Source of the DNA: Isoptericola sp. BMS4
GTDB taxonomy: Bacteria; Actinomycetota; Actinomycetes; Actinomycetales; Cellulomonadaceae
Assembly (NCBI RefSeq): GCF_011634835.1
Contig: NZ_SIRP01000001.1
Location: 3,601,331-3,665,330, forward strand
Length of the DNA: 64,000 nucleotides
Direction of reading: 5' to 3'
Positions 9,003 through 19,173 of the stretch are shown here, one piece after another; within the stretch, counting starts at the first letter, position 1, and each line of letters starts with the position of its first letter. The notes beneath the pieces are model-generated. The model saw only the letters and a program-made list of their open reading frames with translations. It did not search any database and had not been told where the DNA came from. Made by a program: the position numbers and the translations under genes.

Positions 9003-10493
9003 CTAGCGCGAGCCGGGCTGCCCCTCGCGGAGCTCCATCTCGAGGATGACGCGGGTGCCCCCGCCCTCGCGCGCCTCCCAGGTGATGGTGCCGCGCAGCT
9101 CGTTGGTCACGAGCGTCTGCACGATCTGGGAGCCGAGGCCGCTGCGCGAGGCCCGGCCGAGCGCGGCGATGTCGTCGGCCATGCCGACGCCGTCGTCGGC
9201 GACCACCACCCGCAGCGCCGTCCCCGTCCGCTCGACGTCGATCTCGACGACGCCCGCCTCCCGCTCGGGGAACGCGTGCTCGACGGCGTTCGTCACGAGC
9301 TCGGTGAGGACGAGCGCCAGCGGCGTCGCGTCCTGGGCCGGGACCATGCCGAAGGAACCGGTCTGCCGGGTGCGCACCCTCGTGCGCGTCGACGCCACGT
9401 CGGCGGCCAGGCGCAGCGCGCGCTTGAGCATGTCGTCCAGCTCGACGTGCTCGTCGAGCGTCTGGGACAGCGACTCGTGCACCAGCGAGATCGTCGCCAC
9501 CCGGCGCATGGCCTCCTCCAGGGCGGCCCGCGCCTCGGGCACGTCCATGCGCCGCGCCTGCAGGCGCAGCAGCGCGGCGACCGTGGCCAGGTTGTTCTTC
9601 ACCCGGTGGTGGATCTCCCGGATGGTGGCGTCCTTGGTCATCAGCTCGCGCTCACGGCGCCGCAGCTCGGTGACGTCGCGGCACAGCAGGACCGCGCCGA
9701 TGCGCTGGCCCTGGTCGGTGAGCGGCAGCGCGCGCAGGGACAGCGCGACGCCGTTCGCCTCGATGTCCGTGCGCCACGGGGCGCGTCCCATGACGACCAC
9801 GGGCAGGGACTCGTCGACCGTGTCCTGGCTCTGCGCGATCTCCGCCGTGACCTCGACGAGCGCCTGGCCGACGAGCGGCCCGATGACGCCCAGCCGGTGG
9901 AAGCACGACAGGGCGTTGGGGCTGGCGTACAGCACCTCGCCCTCCGAGTTGAGCCGGATGAGGCCGTCGCCCACGCGTGGCGCCCCGCGGCGGGGCCCGG
10001 TGGCGGCGTTGCGCGTGGGGTACTCCCCGCGGGCGATCATCGCGAGGATGTCGTCGGCGGACTCGACGTAGTTGAGCTCGAGGCGGCTCGGCGTGCGCCC
10101 GGAGCCCAGGTTCGTCTGGCGCGCCACGACGGCGATGGCCCGCCCCTCGTGGACGACCGGCACCGCCTCCTCGCGCACGGCGTAGGCGCCGAACCAGCGC
10201 GGCTCGCGCGATCGCTGCGCCTTGACCTCCTGCATCGCCGCGGCCAGCTGCGGGCGCTGGCCGTCCGGGGCGAGGGCGCCGACGATGTCGTCGTAGTGGA
10301 CGGTCGCGCCGGTCGAGGGCCGGCACTGCGCGATCGCGACGAAGCCGTCGTCCTTCGTCGGCAGCCAGAGGACGAGGTCGGCGAAGGCGAGGTCGGAGAC
10401 CATCTGCCAGTCGCCGGCGAGCAGGTGCAACCACTCGACGTCGCCCTCGGACAGGTCGGCGTACTGGGCGATGAGATCACTCATGGCGGACAC
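9003..10493 (-). CDS. pdtaS: sensor histidine kinase, PdtaS-like
   Basis: This 496-aa cytosolic kinase has no membrane helix. It has an N-terminal GAF-like domain (to about residue 160), a PAS domain (about 165-275) and a HisKA_2 dimerisation domain containing EIHHRVKNNL, with the phospho-acceptor at His295/296. A HWE/HisKA_2-type HATPase domain follows, with an N-box in LTELVTNAVEHAF and a G-box in VADDGVGM. The mycobacterial homologue phosphorylates PdtaR, an antitermination RNA-binding regulator. No pdtaR gene is in the window. I chose GTG 10493 because TAGGCT ends 7 bases upstream, giving a leaderless mRNA. The downstream ATG at 10484 lacks a ribosome-binding site. Confidence 0.9.
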   Translation of the reverse strand: MSAMSDLIAQYADLSEGDVEWLHLLAGDWQMVSDLAFADLVLWLPTKDDGFVAIAQCRPSTGATVHYDDIVGALAPDGQRPQLAAAMQEVKAQRSREPRWFGAYAVREEAVPVVHEGRAIAVVARQTNLGSGRTPSRLELNYVESADDILAMIARGEYPTRNAATGPRRGAPRVGDGLIRLNSEGEVLYASPNALSCFHRLGVIGPLVGQALVEVTAEIAQSQDTVDESLPVVVMGRAPWRTDIEANGVALSLRALPLTDQGQRIGAVLLCRDVTELRRRERELMTKDATIREIHHRVKNNLATVAALLRLQARRMDVPEARAALEEAMRRVATISLVHESLSQTLDEHVELDDMLKRALRLAADVASTRTRVRTRQTGSFGMVPAQDATPLALVLTELVTNAVEHAFPEREAGVVEIDVERTGTALRVVVADDGVGMADDIAALGRASRSGLGSQIVQTLVTNELRGTITWEAREGGGTRVILEMELREGQPGSR

Positions 10494-10500
10494 GCGCACC

Positions 10501-10583
10501 AGCCTACGGGCGCCCGCGGGTCGCCCCGCCCCCGCCCGGGGCCCGCGCGCCCGTCGAGGGGCGGGACCCCACCTCGGTAGGGT
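10501..10583. promoter_or_regulatory. divergent leaderless promoters (kinase / DUF2505)
   Basis: TAGGCT on the minus strand (10506-10501) lies 7 bases before the kinase GTG. TAGGGT (10578-10583) lies 6 bases before the DUF2505 GTG. Both fit the actinobacterial TANNNT -10 element placed for transcription to start at the initiation codon. No convincing -35 elements are visible. Confidence 0.55.
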
Positions 10584-10589
10584 GCTCTC

Positions 10590-11108
10590 GTGCACCTGAC
10601 CGTGGAGCTGACCATTCCGGCCGACGTCGAGGACGTCGCCGCGGCGCTCGCCGACGAGACTTTCGTGCGGTGGCGCGCGGACCGGGCGGCGAGCGGGAGC
10701 GTCGAGCAGGTGGACGTGTCCGGCACCCCGGCGGACGGGTTCACCGTCGCCGTGCGCCGCACGCTGCCGACCGACCTGATCCCCCCGCAGGTGCGTCCGT
10801 TCGTCGGCGACCACCTCGAGGTCCGCCAGGCCGAGGCGTGGGAGGCCCCGTCCGAGGGCCGGCGCGTCGGCACGGTCGCGGTGGAGATCACCGGTGCCCC
10901 GGTCCGGCTGACCGGGACGGTCAGGCTGGAGCCGCTGCCGGACGGCGGATGCCGCCAGGTCTACGAGGGCGACGTGCGCGCCTCCGTCCCGCTCTTCGGC
11001 GACGCCGTCGCCCGGGCGGCGGCGCGGACGGTGCGGACGACCCTCGAGGCCGAGGGCGCGGCGGCCGGCGCGTGGTTCGAGGGCGGCGAGGATGCGACCG
11101 CCCGGTAA
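10590..11108 (+). CDS. DUF2505 family protein
   Basis: This 172-aa soluble protein is of the actinobacterial DUF2505 family, a START/SRPBCC-like fold that probably has a hydrophobic cavity. It opens with a beta-strand, VELTIPADVEDVAAAL, then has the FVRWRADR segment and a C-terminal helix VARAAARTVRTTLEAEG, an arrangement common to this superfamily. The ligand is unknown. The GTG start sits 6 bases after TAGGGT and has no Shine-Dalgarno sequence, so a leaderless transcript is likely. It is divergent from the kinase gene. Confidence 0.85.
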   Translation: MHLTVELTIPADVEDVAAALADETFVRWRADRAASGSVEQVDVSGTPADGFTVAVRRTLPTDLIPPQVRPFVGDHLEVRQAEAWEAPSEGRRVGTVAVEITGAPVRLTGTVRLEPLPDGGCRQVYEGDVRASVPLFGDAVARAAARTVRTTLEAEGAAAGAWFEGGEDATAR

Positions 11109-11200
11109 CGATCCGGTCACCGCCGCACCCGTCACAGCCCTCTGACCTGCACGAACGCTCCGTCGGCGACGACGGCCCTCGCCATCACCCCGCGACAGGC

Positions 11201-11230
11201 TTGACTCCACCGCCTTCGGGCGGCAACCAT
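11201..11230 (+). promoter_or_regulatory. candidate promoter of the cellobiose-type operon
   Basis: TTGACT (11201-11206) and AACCAT (11225-11230) are 18 bases apart, which is close to a vegetative promoter. Both LacI-type operators lie just downstream, as expected for a repressor that blocks elongation or initiation. Confidence 0.4.
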
Positions 11231-11242
11231 CGTGGCCATCCA

Positions 11243-11256
11243 TGGAAGCGCTACCA
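11243..11256. promoter_or_regulatory. imperfect LacI-type operator O2
   Basis: TGGAAGCGCTACCA matches the perfect box at 11267-11280 in 12 of 14 positions. It keeps the central AGCGCT of LacI-family sites. The two centres are 24 bases apart. Confidence 0.6.
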
Positions 11257-11266
11257 CCCATGATGT

Positions 11267-11280
11267 TGGGAGCGCTCCCA
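11267..11280. promoter_or_regulatory. CebR/CelR-type operator O1
   Basis: TGGGAGCGCTCCCA is a perfect 14-bp palindrome. It is identical to the established CebR (Streptomyces) and CelR (Thermobifida) box, whose repressors are released by cellobiose or cello-oligosaccharides. It lies 47 bases before the binding-protein start and belongs to the operon that ends with a LacI gene. Confidence 0.9.
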
Positions 11281-11327
11281 TCGTCCCAAGCACCACCTCG
11301 ACGTCCGATCCAGACAAGGGAGTCATC

Positions 11328-12656
11328 GTGCTCGACAGCACCCGACCCACCGCCCGCAGGACCCGCCGCGCCGTCGCGGCGACCGCCGGCGTCGCGTCCC
11401 TCGCCCTCGCCCTCACGGCGTGCGGCGGCGGCTCCGAGGAGCCGTCGGCCGAGGGTGCCGACCCCGACGAGCCCATCACGCTGACCGTCGCCACCTTCAA
11501 CGACTTCGGCTACTCCGACGAGCTCCTCGCCCGGTACTCCGAGGAGCACCCGAACGTCACCGTCGAGCAGGTCAAGGCCGCCAAGTCGGAGGACGCCCGC
11601 TCGAACCTCACCACCAAGCTCGCCGCCGGCGGCGATGGCCTCGCCGACATCGAGGCCATCGAGGTCGACTGGCTGCCGGAGCTCATGGAGTTCCCCGACC
11701 TCTTCACCGACCTCGCCGACCCGGCCCTCGACGGCCGCTGGCTCGACTGGAAGGTGCAGCAGGCCACGACCCCCGACGGCAAGGTCATCGGCTACGGCAC
11801 CGACATCGGGCCGGAGGCGATCTGCTACCGGGCCGACCTGTTCGAGGCCGCCGGGCTGCCCACCGACCGCGAGAAGGTCGCGGAGCTCCTGGGCGGCGAC
11901 GACGCCACCTGGGACGACTACTTCGCCGCCGGGAAGAAGTTCGTCGGCAAGTCCGACGCGGCCTGGTACGACGGCGCCGTGCCCACCTACCAGGGCATGG
12001 TCAACCAGCTCGACGGCGCCTACGAGGACCCGGCCACCGGTGAGCCGAAGGACCTGGCGAGCAACACCGCGGTCAAGGACCTGTACGACCAGGTCCTGAC
12101 GGCCTCCGTCGACGACGAGCTCTCGGCCGGCCTCGAGCAGTGGGGCGAGGACTGGGTCGCCGGCTTCCAGAACGACGCCTTCGCGACCATGCTCTGCCCG
12201 GCGTGGATGACCGGGCCCATCGAGGAGAACTCCGGCGGCATCACCGGCTGGGACGTCGCCGACGTCTTCCCCGGCGGGGGCGGCAACTGGGGCGGCTCCT
12301 TCCTCACGGTCCCGGCGTCGGGCCCGAACGTCGAGGCCGCCCAGGAGCTCGCGGCCTGGCTGACCGACCCGGCCCAGCAGACCGAGGCGTTCGAGAACGC
12401 GGGGACGTTCCCGTCGCAGGTCGACGCGCAGGCGTCGGAGCAGGTGCAGTCGTTCACCAACGACTTCTTCAACGAAGCGCCCGTCGGTGAGATCTTCACC
12501 GCCCGCGCCGAGGCGATCGACGGCGCCCCGTTCAAGGGCCAGCACTACTTCGCCATCCACCAGGCCGTGCAGAACGCCCTCAACCGGGTCGACCTCAACG
12601 GTGACGACCCCGAGAAGAGCTGGCAGGGCGCCCTCGACGAGTACGCGTCGCTCTGA
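11328..12656 (+). CDS. cebE: sugar ABC transporter substrate-binding lipoprotein (CebE-like)
   Basis: This 442-aa family 1 extracellular solute-binding lipoprotein is the likely capture protein for cellobiose or cello-oligosaccharides. It has an Arg-rich n-region, a hydrophobic stretch and a lipobox LALALTAC followed by a Gly/Ser/Glu linker, so it should be anchored to the outer face of the membrane. The GTG start has AAGGGAG 5 bases upstream. It is first in a cluster with two permeases, a GH1 glucosidase and a LacI repressor, and a CebR box lies directly upstream. No ATPase is present. A shared MsiK-type ATPase encoded elsewhere is expected, as in Streptomyces. Confidence 0.92.
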   Translation: MLDSTRPTARRTRRAVAATAGVASLALALTACGGGSEEPSAEGADPDEPITLTVATFNDFGYSDELLARYSEEHPNVTVEQVKAAKSEDARSNLTTKLAAGGDGLADIEAIEVDWLPELMEFPDLFTDLADPALDGRWLDWKVQQATTPDGKVIGYGTDIGPEAICYRADLFEAAGLPTDREKVAELLGGDDATWDDYFAAGKKFVGKSDAAWYDGAVPTYQGMVNQLDGAYEDPATGEPKDLASNTAVKDLYDQVLTASVDDELSAGLEQWGEDWVAGFQNDAFATMLCPAWMTGPIEENSGGITGWDVADVFPGGGGNWGGSFLTVPASGPNVEAAQELAAWLTDPAQQTEAFENAGTFPSQVDAQASEQVQSFTNDFFNEAPVGEIFTARAEAIDGAPFKGQHYFAIHQAVQNALNRVDLNGDDPEKSWQGALDEYASL

Positions 12657-12699
12657 CCTCCCGGCCGCGGGGCGAGGCACCCCCTGCGCCGCGCCCCGC

Positions 12700-12732
12700 G
12701 GCGGCCGGCCGGCAGCACGCCGGCCGGCCGCC
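12700..12732 (+). terminator. intra-operon hairpin after the binding-protein gene
   Basis: A perfect 14-bp GC stem (12700-12713 with 12719-12732) and a 5-base loop sit between the lipoprotein gene and the first permease gene. Such hairpins commonly stabilise the upstream mRNA or attenuate readthrough, so that the binding protein is made in excess over permeases. Confidence 0.65.
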
Positions 12733-12775
12733 CCGGCCCACCCCCACGACCTCCGGCGACGTACAGGAAGAGCAG

Positions 12776-13912
12776 ATGGCCGTCTTGTCCCCCACCCAGT
12801 CCGCGCCGCGGCGCGACGGACCGGCACCCCGACCCCCGCGACGCGTCGGGTTCTCCCAGCGGCTCGGCCGCTGGGACGTGAAGGTCTCCCCCTACCTGTA
12901 CGTCTCGCCGTTCTTCGTCCTCTTCGCGATCACCGGCCTGTTCCCGCTGGTGTACACCGCGTACGTGTCGGTGCACGACTGGAACCTGCTCGGCGGCCAG
13001 GGCGACTTCGTCGGCCTGCAGAACTACGCCGAGGTGCTCGGCCAGCCCGTGTTCTGGAAGTCGCTGGCGAACACGTTCTCCATCTTCGTGCTCTCGTCGA
13101 TCCCGCAGGTGATCCTCGCGATCACCATCGCGGCCCTGCTCGACCAGAACCTGCGCGCGGCCACGTTCTGGCGCATGGGCGTCCTCGTCCCCTACGTCGT
13201 GGCCCCCGTCGCCGTGTCGATGATCTTCGGGCGCATGTTCGCCGACCAGTACGGCCTCATCAACGAGCTGCTCGGCATCGTGGGGATCGACCCGGTCGGC
13301 TGGCACAGCGACCGCCTCGCCAGCCACGTCGCGATCGCCACGATGGTCAACTTCCGCTGGACCGGCTACAACGCCCTCATCTTCCTGGCCGCCATGCAGG
13401 CGGTGCCGCGCGAGCTCTACGAGGCCGCCGTCATCGACGGCGCCGGGCGCGTGCGCCAGTTCTTCTCGGTCACCGTGCCGCAGATCCGGGCGACGGTCAT
13501 CTTCGTCGTCATCACCTCGACGATCGGCGGCCTGCAGATCTTCGACGAGGTCCGCATGTTCGACGCCACCGGGCTCGGCGGCCCCGACAAGGACTGGATG
13601 ACCACCGTCGTCTACCTGTACGACGTCGCCTGGGGGAACCAGAAGGACTTCGGCCGCGCGTCGGCCGTGGCCTGGCTGCTCTTCGTCCTCGTCGTGGGCA
13701 TCGGGATGGTCAACTTCCTGGTCACCCGGCGTATCTCCACCTCCGACGGCCGGCGGGCGAAGGTCAGCCGTCGGCAGACCCGGGCGGTCGTCGCCCATGC
13801 CCGTGCCGCCGCCGCTGCCGCCCCACCACCCGCCGGCGCCGCTCCGGGCGGGCCGCCCGGAGCCGCCGACGCCCCGACCCCGCACCGCACCACCCCGGGA
13901 GAGGACCGATGA
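12776..13912 (+). CDS. cebF: sugar ABC transporter permease (CebF-like)
   Basis: This 378-aa MalF-type permease has six predicted helices (the first at YVSPFFVLFAITGLFPLVY). Its EAA loop, EAAVIDGAGRVRQFFSVTVP, contacts the shared ATPase. The C-terminus carries an Ala/Pro-rich extension of about 45 residues that is unusual for the family and may be unstructured. GGAAGAG precedes the ATG. Its stop overlaps the next permease ATG. It should form a heterodimer with that product. Confidence 0.93.
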   Translation: MAVLSPTQSAPRRDGPAPRPPRRVGFSQRLGRWDVKVSPYLYVSPFFVLFAITGLFPLVYTAYVSVHDWNLLGGQGDFVGLQNYAEVLGQPVFWKSLANTFSIFVLSSIPQVILAITIAALLDQNLRAATFWRMGVLVPYVVAPVAVSMIFGRMFADQYGLINELLGIVGIDPVGWHSDRLASHVAIATMVNFRWTGYNALIFLAAMQAVPRELYEAAVIDGAGRVRQFFSVTVPQIRATVIFVVITSTIGGLQIFDEVRMFDATGLGGPDKDWMTTVVYLYDVAWGNQKDFGRASAVAWLLFVLVVGIGMVNFLVTRRISTSDGRRAKVSRRQTRAVVAHARAAAAAAPPPAGAAPGGPPGAADAPTPHRTTPGEDR

Positions 13913-14826
13913 CCTCCGTCGCCGTCACCGCACAGACCGCCGGCAAGCGCGCGGCGGCCGACGCCGCGAGGCGCCGGGCCCGCCGGGCGATCGGCGGCGC
14001 GCAGCGCCGGCCGGGCCGTTTGACCTATGCCCTGCTGGGGATCGTGCTGCTCATCTCGATCTTCCCGCTGTACTTCACGCTGCTGCTGGGCTCGTCCGAC
14101 CCCGTCGAGATCGCCAAGAACGCGGTGCCGCAGTGGCTCCCCGACGGCAGCCTCTTCGACCAGTTCGCCACCGTCATCTCCTCCACCCAGATCAACTTCT
14201 GGAAGGCCCTCGCGAACTCGCTGATCATCTCGACGGTGACCTCGCTGTCGGTGGTGTTTTTCTCCACCCTCGCGGGCTACGCGTTCGCCAAGCTGCGGTT
14301 CCGCGGTCGCGGCCCGCTGCTGGTCTTCACCATCGCGACGATGGCGGTCCCGGTGCAGCTCGGCGTCATCCCGCTGTACATCCTCATGTCGGACATCGGG
14401 TGGGTCGGGAAGATCCAGGCGGTCATCCTGCCCGCCATGGCCGCCGCGTTCGGTGTCTTCTGGATGACGCAGTACCTCTCGGAGGCGCTGCCCTACGAGC
14501 TCATCGAGGCGGCGCGCGTCGACGGCGCCTCGATGTTCCGCACGTTCCGGTCGGTCGCCCTGCCCGCCGCCCGGCCGGCCGCGTTCATGCTGGGCCTGTT
14601 CTGGTTCGTCCAGCAGTGGACGATGTACTTCTGGCCGTCGATCGTGCTGAACAACACGAACCCGACGTTGACGCTGGTCGTGCAGTCGCTGCAGGCCAAC
14701 TACTTCGTCGACTACTCGCTGGTGATGGGCGGCATCTTCCTCGTCACGCTGCCGCTGCTGGTGCTGTTCGCCGTCGTCGGCAAGCAGCTCGTCGCCGGCA
14801 TCATGGCCGGCGCCGTCAAGGGCTGA
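13909..14826 (+). CDS. cebG: sugar ABC transporter permease (CebG-like)
   Basis: This 305-aa MalG-type permease has a positively charged N-terminus and six helices. Its EAA loop is EAARVDGASMFRTFRSVALP. It pairs with the upstream permease, and the ATGA overlap couples their translation. The order binding protein, MalF-type, MalG-type, GH1 enzyme, LacI matches the cebEFG-bglC/cebR arrangement of other actinobacteria. Confidence 0.93.
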   Translation: MTSVAVTAQTAGKRAAADAARRRARRAIGGAQRRPGRLTYALLGIVLLISIFPLYFTLLLGSSDPVEIAKNAVPQWLPDGSLFDQFATVISSTQINFWKALANSLIISTVTSLSVVFFSTLAGYAFAKLRFRGRGPLLVFTIATMAVPVQLGVIPLYILMSDIGWVGKIQAVILPAMAAAFGVFWMTQYLSEALPYELIEAARVDGASMFRTFRSVALPAARPAAFMLGLFWFVQQWTMYFWPSIVLNNTNPTLTLVVQSLQANYFVDYSLVMGGIFLVTLPLLVLFAVVGKQLVAGIMAGAVKG

Positions 14827-14889
14827 CCCGCCCCCTCCTCTCCCGGGCACACACCGCCCGCCCCGACTCGCATGGGAAGTTCCGCTGAC

Positions 14890-16458
<1,569 letters not shown>

Positions 16459-16467
16459 TCTCCCGAC

Positions 16468-17478
16468 GTGAGCACCGAGCACCCCAGCCCGACGCTGGAT
16501 GACGTGGCACGGGCCGCCGGGGTCTCCCGGTCCACGGCGTCGCGTGCCGTCAACGGCGGCGAGCGGGTCTCCCCCGAGGCGCAGGCCGCCGTCGACGACG
16601 CGGTCGCGCGCCTCGGCTACGCGCCGAACCGTGCGGCGCGCACGCTCGTGACGCGGCGCACCGACTCGATCGCCCTCGTGGTGCCCGAGCCGGACGCCCG
16701 CATCCTCACCGACCCGTTCCTCGCCGGGGTGCTGCGCGGCGTGAGCGAGGGGCTCGGCGGCACCGAGCTGCAGCTCGTGCTGCTGCTCGCCCGCCAGGGC
16801 GAGCGGCCGGGGCACATCGCGCGGTACCTGCGCAGCGGCCACGTGGACGGCGTCATCGTGGCCTCCCACCACCGGGAGGACCAGATCGAGCCCGAGCTCG
16901 GCCGGTCGCGCATGCCCGCGGTCTTCGTGGGGCGCCCCTTCGACACGGAGTCCCTGCACTTCGTGGACGTGGACAACGCGGCGGGCGGCACCGTCGCCAC
17001 CCGGCGGCTGGTCGAGCGCGGGTGCCGGCGGATCGCGACGATCACCGGCCCGCTCGACATGACGGCGGCGCTCGACCGCTACGACGCCTGGCAGCGGACG
17101 CTGCGCGAGGCCGGCCTGGACGGCGTGGCGGTCGAGAGCGGCGACTTCACCGTCGCGGGGGGTGCCGCCGCGATGGAGCGGATCCTCGCCGACCACCCGG
17201 ACGTCGACGGCGTGTTCGCCGCCTCCGACCTCATGGCCACCGGCGCACTGCAGGTGCTGCGGTCCGCCGGCCGCCGCGTGCCGGACGACGTCGCCCTCGT
17301 CGGCTTCGACGCGCTCGGCGCCGAGCGGACCACGCCGCGCCTGACGACGGTGCTGCAGCCCGTCGTGGAGATGGTCTCCGCCGCCACGTCCACGCTGCTG
17401 GACATGGTGGCGGGTGTGCCCGTGTCTCCGGAGCCGCAGATCTTCGTGCCTCGCCTGGTCGAGGGCGACTCCGCCTGA
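16468..17478 (+). CDS. cebR: LacI-family transcriptional repressor (CebR/CelR-like)
   Basis: This 336-aa repressor has an N-terminal helix-turn-helix in TLDDVARAAGVSRSTASRAV (residues 9-28) and a hinge helix near LGYAPNRAARTLV. A periplasmic-binding-protein-like effector domain with DALGAERTTPRLTTV follows. It probably controls its own cluster through the exact CebR box at 11267-11280, with cellobiose or a related disaccharide as inducer. The effector identity is inference. The GTG start follows TAGTCT by 6 bases with no Shine-Dalgarno sequence. Confidence 0.92.
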   Translation: MSTEHPSPTLDDVARAAGVSRSTASRAVNGGERVSPEAQAAVDDAVARLGYAPNRAARTLVTRRTDSIALVVPEPDARILTDPFLAGVLRGVSEGLGGTELQLVLLLARQGERPGHIARYLRSGHVDGVIVASHHREDQIEPELGRSRMPAVFVGRPFDTESLHFVDVDNAAGGTVATRRLVERGCRRIATITGPLDMTAALDRYDAWQRTLREAGLDGVAVESGDFTVAGGAAAMERILADHPDVDGVFAASDLMATGALQVLRSAGRRVPDDVALVGFDALGAERTTPRLTTVLQPVVEMVSAATSTLLDMVAGVPVSPEPQIFVPRLVEGDSA

Positions 17479-17527
17479 GACGAAGCACGCGACGGGTGGT
17501 GTCGGTGCCGGCGGGCACAGTGGGTCC

Positions 17528-18106
17528 ATGGACCTTCTCACCGATCCTCGACCCCATCTGATGACGGCCCAGAGGTGGGTGACGGACCTGCTCGACGGCA
17601 CCCGGCCGGAGCAGGCCGCGGACCCCACCCCGTGCACCGAGTACGACGTCCGGGCCCTGGCAGAGCATCTGCACGCCGTGTCCGCCAAGCTGCGGGCGAT
17701 GGCCGAGGGCGACAATCCCCGGGACCTGCCCGCCCGGGTCCCCCTGGGCGACGAGGCGGTCGCGGACCGGTATGCCGCAGGGGCGGCCGAGGCGATGGCG
17801 GCGTGGTCGGACGACAAGCTGCTGACCACCACCGTGACGGCCCCGTTCGGCCCGGCACCGGGCGCCCTGGCGCTGGCGGGGTTCGTGATGGAGACCGTCG
17901 CGCACGGCTGGGACCTCGCCACGGCGACCGGGCAGCCGGTCGAGGCAGAGCCGGCTGTCGTCGCCGTGGCCCAGGCCGTCGCCGAGCGCGCCCTCGGCGA
18001 CGGTCCCCGCGACCCGCGGCTGCCGTTCGACGACCCGGTGGAACCACCGGCTGGCGCCGGCCCGACCGCGCGGCTGGCGGCATACCTCGGACGGCCTGCG
18101 GGCTGA
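17528..18106 (+). CDS. TIGR03086-type DinB-fold metal-binding protein
   Basis: This 192-aa protein belongs to the actinobacterial TIGR03086 group of the DinB/mycothiol-dependent maleylpyruvate isomerase fold, a four-helix bundle that binds a metal through three histidines. Candidate ligands are the His residues of LAEHLHAVS and of ETVAHGWDLA. The last motif, HGWDLA, is a hallmark of the family. Some relatives are mycothiol-dependent transferases, which would fit the mca gene in this window. The activity here is unknown. CACAGT lies 6 bases before the ATG. Confidence 0.82.
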   Translation: MDLLTDPRPHLMTAQRWVTDLLDGTRPEQAADPTPCTEYDVRALAEHLHAVSAKLRAMAEGDNPRDLPARVPLGDEAVADRYAAGAAEAMAAWSDDKLLTTTVTAPFGPAPGALALAGFVMETVAHGWDLATATGQPVEAEPAVVAVAQAVAERALGDGPRDPRLPFDDPVEPPAGAGPTARLAAYLGRPAG

Positions 18107-18110
18107 CCCG

Positions 18111-18131
18111 GCGCCGCGGGGACCGCGGCGC
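18111..18131. terminator. hairpin between convergent genes
   Basis: A perfect 9-bp GC stem (18111-18119 with 18123-18131) and a 3-base loop sit in the 26-base gap between the convergent stops. It can terminate from either side. Confidence 0.55.
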
Positions 18132-18132
18132 G

Positions 18133-19173
18133 CTACTCGGCGGGCGCGGTCTCCGAGGCTCGGGCGGCGATCCAGGCGTCCACCCGCTCCCACTGGTCGA
18201 ACAGCCACAGGGAGCGCCCCTGGTGGTCGGCCGGGAGGTCGGCCACGGGGGTGAGCCAGCCGCCGAGGACGATCGTCTTGTCCATGGGCAGCTCGCGCCA
18301 GATGTCCTTCACGGTGACGAGGCGCTCCAGACCGGTGTGCGCGACGACGAGCACGGCCCCGTCGGTCGGGACGGCGTCCAGCGCGGTGAGGAAGCCGCCG
18401 GTGTGCGGCGCCATGACGTGCGGCATCCGCGCCGCGCGGTCGGCGAGCACGTCCTGTCCGGCCCGGCGCAGGGCGGCGATCCGCGCGTCTCGGCGCCGCG
18501 GGGTGACGTTGCCACCCTCCGGGAACAGCACGAACGCGCCGTCCGGGCCGAGGTCGGCGGCGAGGTGGCCGATGGTCGCGCTCGCGCCCGGCTGGCCGCG
18601 CCGGCGCCGGGAGCGCGGCGTGACGAACGCGGCGGGCAGCCGGTGCAGCAGCGCGTCGATCGCCGGGTCCCACTGCAGGGTGTCCTTGAGCACGATCGCC
18701 GGGGTGCGGCCCCCGCCACGCAGCAGGGCGTCGAGCAGGACGAACGAGTCCCCGGGGCCGGCGTGGCGGCTCACGACGACGAGCGGGACGCCGGGCAGGG
18801 TGGCGCCGGCGGGCGCGTCGACGACGATCCGCAGGCGCAGGGTCCAGCGCACCTGCCAGAACAGGATCGCGAGCATGCGCCGCGCGAGGACGACGTGCGC
18901 CCGCTGCATCCACGGCCGGCGCATCCACAGCCCGAAGCCGGACGCGACCCAGAGCACGAACAGCCCGAGGAGCGCGAGCGCGTCCCACACCACGTAGACG
19001 CTGATCATCCACAGCAGGCGCAGCACGCGCAGGCGCCCCGGCAGCACCCAGGTGAGCGCGGCGCCGACGAGCAGCCCGAGCATGAGCGTCGTGGGCACGA
19101 GCGCGACGGCGAGGAGGACCACGATCGGGCCGAGCAGCACGCGCCGGGCCCACCGGGGCGGCGGGGCGATCAC
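18133..19173 (-). CDS. PlsC-like acyltransferase with N-terminal membrane helices
   Basis: This 346-aa protein has two or three N-terminal helices (VLLGPIVVLLAVALVPTTL, LLGLFVLWVASGFGLW) followed by a lysophosphatidate acyltransferase-like domain. The catalytic HX4D motif is in SRHAGPGDSF and an acceptor-site motif is in VLFPEGGN. It probably transfers a fatty acyl group to a lysophospholipid or similar acceptor at the inner membrane face. It starts at GTG 19173, overlapping by 4 bases the stop of the patatin-like gene. That gene encodes an acyl-hydrolysing enzyme, so the pair may form a deacylation/reacylation unit. That link is inference. Confidence 0.85.
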   Translation of the reverse strand: MIAPPPRWARRVLLGPIVVLLAVALVPTTLMLGLLVGAALTWVLPGRLRVLRLLWMISVYVVWDALALLGLFVLWVASGFGLWMRRPWMQRAHVVLARRMLAILFWQVRWTLRLRIVVDAPAGATLPGVPLVVVSRHAGPGDSFVLLDALLRGGGRTPAIVLKDTLQWDPAIDALLHRLPAAFVTPRSRRRRGQPGASATIGHLAADLGPDGAFVLFPEGGNVTPRRRDARIAALRRAGQDVLADRAARMPHVMAPHTGGFLTALDAVPTDGAVLVVAHTGLERLVTVKDIWRELPMDKTIVLGGWLTPVADLPADHQGRSLWLFDQWERVDAWIAARASETAPAE

